The notes under the pieces: model-generated
Seen by the model: only the letters and a program-made list of their open reading frames with translations
Told to the model about the DNA's origin: nothing
Databases searched by the model: none
From: Carettochelys insculpta
Taxonomy: Eukaryota > Chordata > Testudines > Carettochelyidae
NCBI RefSeq assembly: GCF_033958435.1
Contig: NC_134137.1
Coordinates: forward strand, 255,300,501 to 255,364,500
DNA: 64,000 nucleotides
Reading direction: 5' to 3'
In this document: positions 35,602 through 43,752 of the stretch, piece after piece
How positions within the stretch are numbered: position 1 is the first letter of the stretch
Layout of the letters: each line of letters starts with the position of its first letter
Made by a program: the position numbers and the translations under genes

Positions 35602-36505
35602 ATGGCTGCCCGGCAGCCCCCCCAGCGGACCCCCCCCAAGGGGAGCCAGGGCAGCCAGCCCAGCCAGGCAGGCAGCCAGGCTGGCAAGCGGCAGCGGGGC
35701 CCCTCCTGGACGGAGGCCGAGCTGCGGGACCTGCTGGGGCTCTGGAGCGAGGAGGAGGTGCTCCAGGTAATGGGGAGCAAGAGGCGGAATGCGGATGCTT
35801 TCGCTCGGCTGGCCGACGGCCTGGCTGCCCAGGGTCACCCTGCCCGCACTCCTGATCACGTCAGGAGTAAGGTGAAGGAGCTGCGGCAGGGTTACTCCCG
35901 GGCCCGGGATGCGGCCGGCCGATCTGGGGCCACCCCAGTCACTTGCCCCTTTTACAGGGAGCTCAGGGACATCCTGGGCCCCCGGCACACCTCCTCCCCT
36001 CCGGCCACCCTTGATACTTCGGCCGACGAGCCCCAGCAGGCCCTTCAGCCGGAGTCCGCCCCGGAGGTAAGCCCCGCACCCTGGGGGCCCCCCCTGGAGC
36101 CCACCCCCCGGGACATTGCGGCAGGAGGAGAAGGAGGAGGAGGAGGAGGAGGGGGGCTCCTCCTCCACAGAATCTGGGCTGCAGATCCTCCTCCTGCCAT
36201 CCCGGAGCAGCAGCCGGGCCTCCGCCCCCCGGGGATCTCCGGACCGTGGGAGTGGACCGACAGGTATGTACCCCCCTCTGGTGTACACCCCTGGGCTTGA
36301 GGGGTGGGGGGGTAATAGATATGTGTCCAGGGCCCCGCACATGCTCACATGGCCATGGCCCCAAGGACAGCAGGGCCAAGTCCCTCACAGCAGTGCATCA
36401 GCCCCTGCCCCACCCACACCCCGCACGACAGTGCCATGCCCCATCCCCAGGGCAGGGGGGAGCGGAACCTCAAGGGGCCCCCGGGAGGAGGGGGTGGGAC
36501 ACCCC

Positions 36506-36538
<33 letters not shown>

Positions 36539-37685
36539 TGTGATGGAGTGGGGGGAGTGCAAAAGGGATACTCAGGCTAGATATGAGCAACAAGAGCCGA
36601 ATAGCTCCCAGGGGCAAAGGAGAATCCTGGGGCTACAGCTGGCAGGTGACACCTCTGCCCTGAACAAACAGGAGGGAGGAGCCGAGCTGGCTTGGAATTG
36701 GGGGGGGGAGGGCAGGGGCCACAGGTAGAGGGGAGGGGAAGGGAGAGCTGGAAGACAGCCAGCCTGAGGAGGGGGAAAGCTGCATCCCAGAGGGGCACCC
36801 CTTGGGGGTCTTCTCCCTACGATGGGTTGGAAGGACTGTCTCTTCCAACAGCTGGTGCTGTCACTCCTGGGAGAAACTGGGCATCTGTGGCCTAAGAAAC
36901 CTCTCCTGCTGTCAGACCCTGCGGGGTGAAGTGAGAGTCGTTCCCACCAGGGGACGGGGTGCAGTGCAGGGGGACCCCTGAACCCCATCCATCACAGCAG
37001 CATCTCCCGGGGACGGGGATGGGGAACCTGCAGCACAGGGCTGGGGGGACAAAGGCCACGGCTCGGGGCCCACACTAACGCCTGTCTCCATTCTTCTTCC
37101 CCCCCTCCTGTCCTGTGTCCCGCACCTGCACCATCAGAAGGACCGGAAGAGAGCGCCGGCGAGGCCTCAGTGGTCCCGGAGACCCCTCAGGGGCCATCGC
37201 TCCAGGCAAGCCCCTCGGCTGAGGACCGACCGGCCCCACAGCGGGCTAGACAGCGGACCCTGCACCACCACCAGCTGACGGCGATGGACCCCCAGCTGCT
37301 GGCCATCCACCGTCGGCAGCTGGAGGTCGCGGAGCAGCACCTGCAGCTGCAGGAGCAGGCGCTGGCCTGGCGCCAAGAGGCATGGGGGGCCTACATGGAG
37401 ACTTTCAACCGCCTGGTGGACTACCTGGCCCCCCATGCCGCGCCGGCCGCCGCAGCGCCCGACGTGCCTGCTCCACCCACTGCACCACCAGCTGCTCCGC
37501 ATGTCGCCGTCCCGTCCGCCGTCGCCCCGCCACCCACCGCCGAGGGCCGGAGCGCCGAGGGACCCCTGGAGCCAGCTGAGACTCGCCGGGCATACCTTCT
37601 GGTCCGCCCCACCCCCAGCCAGCCCCGGACAGGGCTGCAGCCGCGGCGGGGCTCCCGGCCACCCACGCCCAGTGCCAGACTTTAG
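35602..37685 (+). CDS. Harbinger Myb/SANT-like DNA-binding protein, three exons
   Basis: Proposed exons are 35602-36066, 36125-36263 and 37138-37685 (383 aa). All introns have GT-AG ends (GAG|GTAAGC...GCAG|GAG; CAG|GTATGT...ATCAG|AA) and phases agree (0 and 1). Residues 32-126 form a trihelix Myb/SANT-like domain: GPSWTEAELRDLLGLW, then VRSKVKELRQGYSRA and CPFYRELRDILG. Exon 2 adds an acidic EEKEEEEEE stretch. Exon 3 has a likely coiled coil (residues about 252-297, RRQLEVAEQHLQLQEQAL) and a Pro/Ala-rich tail. In Harbinger elements this partner binds DNA and brings the transposase to the nucleus and the ends. An upstream in-frame ATG at 35458 would add 48 residues. I prefer 35602 because MAARQPP opens the conserved basic lead-in, but this is uncertain. 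The first intron (58 bp) is very short. Confidence 0.75.
36507..36537. repeat. (CAG)n microsatellite in the Myb-gene intron
   Basis: Ten trinucleotide units, mostly CAG with one CAA, within the second intron. It opens several chance poly-Ser/poly-Gln frames that are not used in the spliced model. Confidence 0.8.
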
Positions 37686-38097
37686 GGGCGAGGGGCCCGG
37701 GACGTAGCCCCCCCCCTTGTATATAGTTGGGACTTATTATTTTGTGCCCCCCGTTTGCCCCATCCCCCACATGTAAATAGTTCTCCCCTTTATCATCCCT
37801 GGTTTTCTTTTTATTACTGAACACACTTTTTTATTACTATTGTTTTATTTGTACATATTACTTTGGTTCCACACGTGTTGCATATAGTTTGTTCTTGTTT
37901 TATATTTATAGTTAAAAAAAAAAGTTCTAAAAGAAAAAGCAGTTTAAGTTCAGCCACAAGTGCGTGCTGTCATTTATCCAGGAAAAGTGGGAGGGGGGTG
38001 CGGTTGGGTGCTCCATGGTGTGGGCGTAGGGGCAGGGAGTGTGGTGGAGGAAGGGGCGGGCAGTGGGGGGCCTGGCAGAGTTCACCCCACGGCCTCA
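37686..38097. other. Intergenic space between the convergent Harbinger genes
   Basis: It separates the two stop codons. It includes an AT-rich stretch (37790-37945) that contrasts with the GC-rich coding parts and contains polyadenylation signals for the minus-strand gene (next entry). No plus-strand AATAAA is visible, so the Myb gene must use a variant signal. Confidence 0.6.
37810..37849 (-). terminator. Polyadenylation signals for the transposase gene
   Basis: Three TTTATT words on the plus strand (37810, 37830, 37844) are AATAAA on the minus strand, about 250-290 bp past the transposase stop. They are the only such cluster in the region. Confidence 0.45.
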
Positions 38098-39559
38098 TCA
38101 TTGAAGTGGGCCCGCAGGGCCTCCCGGACCCGGGTCCCTTCGGGGTCCACCTGCCGACCGGGGGGTAGCGGGTGGCTGCACGTCGGCCCTGCCGGCCTCC
38201 ACAGCCCAGCCCTGGAAAAAGGCCTCCTCCTTGCTCTCCACCAAATTGTGCAGGGCGCAGCAGGCACCCACAATCAGGGGGATGTTGTTGGGGCCCGCAT
38301 CCAGGTGGGTCAGGAGACATCTCCAGCGTCCCTTCAGGCGGCCAAATGAGCGCTCCACCACCTGGCGTGTGTGGTTCAGGCGCTGGTTGAAGTGCTCCTG
38401 GCTAGCGGAGAGATGGCCCGTGTAGGGGTGCATGAGCCACGGCCGGAGGGGGTATGCCGCATCTGCGATGACGCAGAGGGGCATGGTGGTGTCCCCCAGA
38501 GGGATCTCCCGCTGGGGGATGTAGGTCCCCGCCTCCAGCTGGCGGCACAGGCCCGAGTTCCGGAAAACCCGGGCATCGTGGGTGCTGCCAGGCCAGCCCA
38601 CATAAATGTCCTGGAAACAGCTCCGGCTGTCCACCAAGGCCTGGAGGACCACAGAATGGTAGCCCTTGCGATTCATGTAGTGTCCTCCACTGTGATGCGG
38701 GGTGCGGATGGGGATGTGAGTCCCATCCAGAGCCCCGAAGCAATTGGGGAAGCCCAGGGTGGCAAAGGCCGCGATGGTGGCATCTGGGTCCCCCAGCCTC
38801 ATGAGCCTGTGCAGGAGCATGACATTGATGGCATGCACAACCTGCAGGGAAAGCACATGGGACAGCACCAATGAGGGGTGAGCAGGGTGTGTGTGGCCCT
38901 GCCCTGCCCTCCCCTCCCCTCCCCTGCCCTGCCCTCCTCTGCCCTGCCCTGCCCTCCTCTGCCCTGCCCTCCCCCGCCCTCCCCTCCCCTCCTCTGCCCT
39001 GCCCTGCCCTCCCCCGCCCTCCCCTCCCCTCCCCTCCCCTGCCCTCCTCTGCCCGGGCCCCCCTCCCCTGCCCTGCCCTCCCCCCGTGGGTTCTCTTACC
39101 TCCATGAGGACAGCCCCGACGGTGGCCTTACCGACACCAAACTGCTGCCCCACAGATCGGTAGCTGTCGGGAGTGGCCAGCTTCCAGACAGCGATGCCGA
39201 CCCATTTCTCCACTGTGAGGGCATGCCGCATGGCGGTGTCCTGGTGCCTGAGTGTGGGGGTGAGCCACTGGCACAGCTCCATAAATGTCTGCCGGCTCAT
39301 CCTGAAGTTCCTGAGCCAGCGGTCATCGTCCCACTCCCCAAGCACCAGCCGCTCCCACCAGTCGGTGCTGGTGGGGTAGCTCCACAGCCACCGGCGTGTG
39401 AGGCGGGGGTGGGGGCGGGGTGCTGCAGGGTTGGGGGTTGAGCCCTGCTGCCCTGGGGGCAGCTCCTCCTCCGGTGTAGCAAGGAGGTGCTCAGCTGCCT
39501 CCCGCGTGGCACGGAGCAGGGCAAGCCCTGCTCCTGCCGGGAGGGCTGGGTCGACCTCT

Positions 39560-39592
<33 letters not shown>

Positions 39593-39600
39593 GGGTCCAT
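38098..39600 (-). CDS. Harbinger DDE transposase (HARBI1-like), two exons
   Basis: Proposed exons are 39600-39100 and 38841-38098, giving 414 aa. The 258-bp intron has ATGGAG|GTAAGAG and CCCTGCAG|GTT and is phase 0. The protein starts MDPQ with a poly-Gln run, then an N-terminal domain with a helix-turn-helix (LTVEKWVGIAVWKLA...VGQQFGVGKATV). The DDE_Tnp_4/HARBI1 catalytic core follows: D206 in GALDGTHIPIR, HD256 in GWPGSTHDARVF, D294 in IADAAYPLRPW, E330 in VERSFGRLKGRWR. Length and order fit the family (HARBI1 is about 350 aa). All expected acidic residues are present and no stop or frameshift occurs, so activity is plausible. The intron keeps the frame open, so unspliced mRNA would add 86 Gly/Arg-rich residues. 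Confidence 0.85.
38842..39099 (-). repeat. Intron of the transposase gene, CCCTG/CCCTCC low-complexity array
   Basis: Most of the intron (about 38897-39080) is an irregular array of CCCTGCCCTCCC-type words on the plus strand. It is exactly 86 codons long and stop-free on the coding strand. On the minus strand it reads as a purine-rich G/A array, which could form G-rich secondary structure. Confidence 0.8.
39559..39591. repeat. CAG repeat coding poly-Gln at transposase N-terminus
   Basis: Eleven CTG units on the plus strand give a poly-glutamine run directly after MDP on the minus strand. The remnants at 11010-11040 and 14535-14560 have shorter, interrupted runs, so the tract varies between copies. 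Confidence 0.85.
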
Positions 39601-39958
39601 GCCTGCATCGCCCGGGGTCTGTGTGCCTATGGCTCCTCAGACCGCGTGCTGTGCAGGCTGTGTGTGTCTGGGAGGGGCCCTTTAAGGGAGCGGCTAGCTG
39701 TTGCCCCGGAAGCGCTAGTCCGCCCTGTGACCCTGTCTGCAGCTGTGCCTGGCATCCCTATTTTGATGTGTGCTATTTTGGCATCTAGATGTTCCCTCGC
39801 TGCGCCTATTTCGATATTGTGCTGCGTAACGTTGAAGTTGAACATCGACTTTGCCAGCTCTGAAGGACGTGTAGACGTTATTCATCGAAATAGCCTATTT
39901 TGATGTCGCTACATCGAAATAAGCTATTTCGATGTAGGCTTCACGTGTAGACGTAGCC
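39601..39958. promoter_or_regulatory. Right terminal region of the Harbinger
   Basis: Holds the transposase promoter and the right inverted repeat. GGGAGGGGCCCTTTAAGGGAGCG (39671-39693) includes a TTTAAG word within a GC-rich context about 80-90 bp upstream of the start codon and is conserved in the deleted copies at 11105-11130 and (reverse) 14440-14460, a candidate core-promoter element. CTATTTCGATGT words crowd the last 200 bp. Confidence 0.45.
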
Positions 39959-40690
39959 ACAGAATGGGAAAGGACTGCCTAGGAATGAGTACAGCAGTAA
40001 GGGATCTGGGGGTTATAGTGGACCACAAGCTAAATATGAGTCAACAGTGTGATGCTGTTGCGAAAAAGGCAAACGTGATTCTAGGATGCATTAACAGGTG
40101 TGTCGTGAACAAGAAACAAGAAGTCATTCTCCCGCTCTACTCTGCACTGGTTAGGCCTCAGCTGGAGTATTGTGTCCAGTTCTGGGCACCGCAGTTCAGG
40201 AAGGATGTGGAGAAATTGGAGAGGGTCCAGAGGAGAGCAACGAGTATGATCAAAGGTCTAGAGAACATGACCTATGAAGAAAGGCTGAAAGAATTGGGGT
40301 TGTTTAGTTTGGAAAAGAGAAGATTGAGGGATGACATGATAGCAGTTTTCAGGTATTTAAAATGGTGTCATAAGGCAGAGGGAGGGAACTTGTTCTTCCT
40401 TGCCTCTGAGGATAGAACAAGAGGCAATGGACTGAAATTGCAGCAGGGGAGGTTCAGGTTGGATATTAGGAAAAAGTTCCTAACTGTCAGGGTGATCAAA
40501 CACTGGAACGAATTGCCAAGGGAGGTGGTAGAATCTCCATCACTGGAGCTATTTAATAAGAGGATAGATAGATGGCTTTCAGGGATGGTCTAGAAAATGC
40601 TTGGTCCTGCCATGAGGGCAGGGGGCTGGACTCGATGGCCTCTCGAGGTCCCTTCCAGTCCCACTCTTCTATGATTCTATGATTCTATGT

Positions 40691-41407
40691 TGTTAGTTGA
40701 GGAGCATGAGAAAGTGCCCGTGATTCTGTGAGTAACCTGATTAGGTCCAGTGATGGTATTTCCAGAGGAGATATGTGGAAAAAGCTGGCAGCGGGCTTTG
40801 TTGCAGGGAAGGGTTCCAGGACTGGTGTTCCTGGGGTATAGACTGTGGCTGTTAGTGAGGATCCTCATGAGGTTGGGAGGTTGTCTGTAGGAGAGGACAG
40901 GCATGTCACCCAGGGCATTCTGGAGTGTGGCATCCTGATTAAGGATAGGTTGTAGGTCTTTAATAATTCGTTGCAGTGGTCTGAGTTGGGGGCTGTAGGT
41001 GATGACCAGTGGTGTTCTGTTCTTGGCTTTTTTGGGCTGATCTTGGAGCAGCTGGTCTCTGGGTATTCGTCTGGCCCTGTCGATTTGTTTTTTACTTCTC
41101 CTGGTGGGTAATTCAGGTTTATGAATATTTGGTAAAGTTCTTGTGGTTTTTGGTCTCTGTCAGTTGGATCAGAGCAAACACGATTGTACCTAAGAGCTTG
41201 ACTGTAAACAATGGATCTAGTCACGTGTGCAGGATGGAAACTAGAAGGGTGTAGATAAGTATAGCGATCAGCAGGTTTTCAGTACAGCGTGGTACTGATC
41301 AGGCCATCCTTGATTAGTACTGTAGAGTCCAGGAAATGTATCTCTTGCATGTTGTAATCGAGGCATAAGTTGATGGTGGGGTGTAGATTGTTAAAGTCTC
41401 TGTGGAA
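40691..41407 (-). pseudogene. PLE region between RT and GIY-YIG domain
   Basis: Minus-strand pieces encode the downstream part of the PLE protein: LDYNMQEIHFLDSTV, then TRSIVYSQALRYNRVCSDP, the YRQPPNLMRILTNSHSLY segment and a Cys-rich CNKARCQLFPH stretch preceding GIY-YIG. Stops (TAA at 41408-41410, a TGA near 41295) and frameshifts break it. The CR1 cuts it off at 40691, and the GIY-YIG part resumes at 33183. Confidence 0.78.
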
Positions 41408-43018
41408 TTACTCTAGAGTCTCTGTACCATGGGTCCAAAACATAAAGATGTCATCAATGTATCTTAAGTAGAGGAGTGGTAATAGGGGACGAGAGCTGAG
41501 GAATTGTTGTTCCAGGTCAGCCATAAATATATTAGCATATTGTGGGGCCATGCGGGTACCCATAGCAGTTCCACTAATCTGGAGGTATAAATTGTCCCCA
41601 AAACGGAAATGATTGTGTGTGAGAATAAAGTTACAGAGGTCAGACACCAGATTGGCTGTGGTGGCATCAGGGATGGTATTCCCAATTGCTTGTAATCCGT
41701 CTTTATGTGGAATATTAGTGTACAGAGCCTCTACATCCATTGTGACAAGGATGGCGTTATCAGGAACTTTTCTGATGTTTTGTAATTTCCTCAGGAAGTC
41801 GGTGGTATCTCGGATATAGCTGGGAGTGTTGGAGGCATAGGGTTTGAGGAGGGAGTCCACGTAACTGGATAGTCTGGTGGTAAGGGTGCCAATACCTGAA
41901 ATGATAGGGCGTCCAGGGTTTCCAGCTTTGTGGATTTTGGGAAGTAAATAGAATAATCCATGCTGCGGCTCAGATGGTGTGTCTGAGTTAATGAGGTCCC
42001 GAGTAGCAGCAGGGAGTTCCTTCAGTAGTTGTAATTTCCTTTGGAATTCCAAAGTGGGATCAGCGGAGAGAGGTCTGTAAAATGTGGTGTTGGAGAGTTG
42101 TCTGGCTGTCTCCTGTTCATAGTCTGACCTATTCAGGATGACAACAGCACCCACTTTGTCAGCTGGTTTGATTATGATGTCTGGGTTATTTTTGAGACTC
42201 TGGACAGCATGGTGTTCAGCATAGTTCAGATTACATCTCATTTAACATTGTTTGTGTATAATGTCAGCCTGAGCACGGTTGCGGAAGCACTGTACGTAGA
42301 AGTCCAGATTTTCACTACGACCCTCAGGCGGAGTCCACATAGAGTTCTTCTTCTCTTGTTGTTGGTAGGGGGGGTCGAGAGAGTCAGACTGTTGTTCATT
42401 GGTGTGCTGGAAAAATTCCTTTAGACGGAGGCAGCGAAAGAAGGCTTCAAGATCACCACAGAATTGTATTAAGTTCGTGGAGGAAGTAGGGCAGAAGGAA
42501 AGACCCCGGGATAAGAGAGACTCCTCTGCTGGGCTGAGCTGGTAGTTTGAAAGGTTAACAATGTTGTTGGTCAAGCTACTGTTATTGTGCTTGAAGTATG
42601 CCAAGGAATGAAGTAATGAAGAAAATTTATTCTCTTTTCTTTTTTGTAGAAAGAGGAAGTGTGTTTTATAAATATCTTGTCTGGCACTAGTAAAGCTACG
42701 TACTGTGGGGTCTTGCATGGATGCCTGTTCGTTGATTATAATTTCAAGTTCAGAGAATTCATTTTTGATCATGTTTTGTTTGTTGTAAAGGATTTTGATC
42801 AAGTGGTTCCTCAGTTTCTTAGAGAGCGTGTTGCATAGATGTTCACTGTAGTCAGTGTAGTATGTTGATTGTAATGGGTTTTTCACTGTCAGTCCCTTGG
42901 GTACAATGTTCATTTTCTTGCATTTGGAGAGAAAGATGATGTCTGTCTGGATCTGGGCGAGTTTTTTCATGTAGTTGATGGATCTCCATTCCAAATGGCT
43001 AAATGTAGTGTCTCGCAT
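41408..43018 (-). pseudogene. PLE reverse transcriptase ORF with one in-frame stop
   Basis: Two frames, 43018-42242 and 42241-41408, are in the same phase and separated by a single TAA followed at once by ATG. The first is the N-terminal region (WRSINYMKKLAQIQTDIIFL). The second is the PLE reverse transcriptase: IIKPADKVGAVVILNR, LPKIHKAGNPGRPIISG, AILVTMDVEALYTNIPH, ISGTAMGTRMAPQYANIFM and catalytic YLRYIDDIFMFW. PLE RTs are related to telomerase RT. The domain is otherwise intact. Apart from the in-frame TAA the stretch is open over 1.6 kb, so the copy is moderately young. Confidence 0.85.
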
Positions 43019-43752
43019 GTTGAATAGTAACAGAGAGGAAGCCGTGCTAGTCTATACACTATCAAAACAAAAAGCAGTCAAGTAGCACTTTAAAGACTAG
43101 CAAAAAGGTTTATTAGGTGAGCTTTCGTGGGACAGACCCACTTCTTCAGACCACAGCCAGACCAGAACAGACTCAATATTTAAGACACAGAGAACCAAAA
43201 ACAGTAAGCGAGGAGGACAAATCAGAAAAAGATAATCAAGGTGAGCAAATCAGAGAGTGGAGGGGTGGGGGGAAGGTCAAGAATTAGATTGAGCCAAGTA
43301 CGCAGACAAGCCCCTATAGTGACTCAGAAAGTTCCCATCACGATTTAAACCGTGTATGTGCCGAATTTGAATATAAAAGCCAGCTCGGCTGTTTCCCTTT
43401 CCAAAACGGTGCGATAATTGCTTTTCAGTAACACACATACCTTTAGGTCATTGACAGAATGCCCCATTCCATTAAAATGGTGACTAACTGGTTTGTGGAT
43501 CTGGAGCGTTTTGAGGTCTGTTTTGTGCCCATTGACCCTTTGTCTAAGGGAGTTAGAAGTCTGTCCAATATACAAAGCATCTGGGCATTTTTGGCACATG
43601 ATGGCATATATGATGTTAGTAGAGGAGCATGAGAAAGTGCCCGTGATTCGGTGAGTAACCTGGTTAGGTCCAGTGATGGTATTTCCAGAGAAGATATGTG
43701 GACAAAGCTGGCAGCGGGCTTTGTTGCAGGGAAAGGTTCCAGGACTGGTATT
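43019..43752 (-). pseudogene. Tandem partial PLE copy: terminal repeat plus GIY-YIG domain
   Basis: It begins GAATAGTAACAGAGAGG, the same terminal sequence as at 32604, and continues through the 3' region to GIY-YIG ([20 protein letters not shown]) and the Cys-rich CNKARCQLCPH. It ends at 43752, where the sequence switches strand. A minus-strand frame 43824-43345 is a chimera across that switch and not a native protein. Confidence 0.82.
43114..43149 (-). ncRNA. Candidate hammerhead ribozyme core in PLE terminal repeat (copy 2)
   Basis: Same arrangement as copy 1: CTGAAGA (43149-43143), GTGGG/CCCAC stem II, GAAA, minimal AG/CT stem III, then A. It lies at the internal tandem junction, where a hammerhead could cut a tandem transcript into unit-length RNA. 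Confidence 0.5.

Larger units (their letters stand above)
35166..39958 (+). mobile_element. Apparently complete autonomous PIF/Harbinger transposon, 4,793 bp
   Basis: The ends are imperfect inverted repeats: AGCCGTGTCTACACGTG at the left, and GGCTACGTCTACACGTG as the complement of the right end. ACA is duplicated at 35163-35165 and 39959-39961, a 3-bp duplication as in Harbinger. Inside are a Myb/SANT-like protein gene (+) and a DDE transposase gene (-), the two-gene set known for vertebrate Harbinger elements, arranged tail to tail. Composition is far richer in G+C than the flanks. Both genes read through with canonical splice sites and no stops, so it could be recently active. Confidence 0.9.
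34324..40593 (+). pseudogene. CR1 ORF2, reverse transcriptase part, interrupted by Harbinger
   Basis: The RT blocks are clear and uninterrupted to 35165: [86 protein letters not shown] and the catalytic KFADDTKLG. After 4.8 kb of Harbinger the frame resumes at 39959 with RMGKDCLG and continues to HWNELPREVVESPSLELF and a stop at 40593. Removing the Harbinger and one ACA joins the two halves in frame (codons CAC ACA TAC AGA ATG). Apart from the insertion and the upstream frameshift, the domain is intact. Confidence 0.88.
33184..40690 (+). mobile_element. CR1 LINE inserted in the PLE, itself split by a Harbinger
   Basis: A 5'-truncated CR1 (about 2.7 kb without the insert) in antisense orientation to the host PLE. 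It begins inside the endonuclease domain and ends with ATGATTCTATGATTCTATG, the CR1 3' repeat. Compared with the intact PLE sequence at 43590-43620, about 17 bp of PLE are missing at the junction, so the insertion made a small target deletion instead of a duplication. The sequence is less decayed than the copies at 15 and 25 kb. Confidence 0.85.

Noticed and set aside
35482..36348. 288-codon minus-strand frame in the Harbinger
   Set aside because: It is antisense to the Myb/SANT-like exon in GC-rich DNA where stops are rare. No domain.
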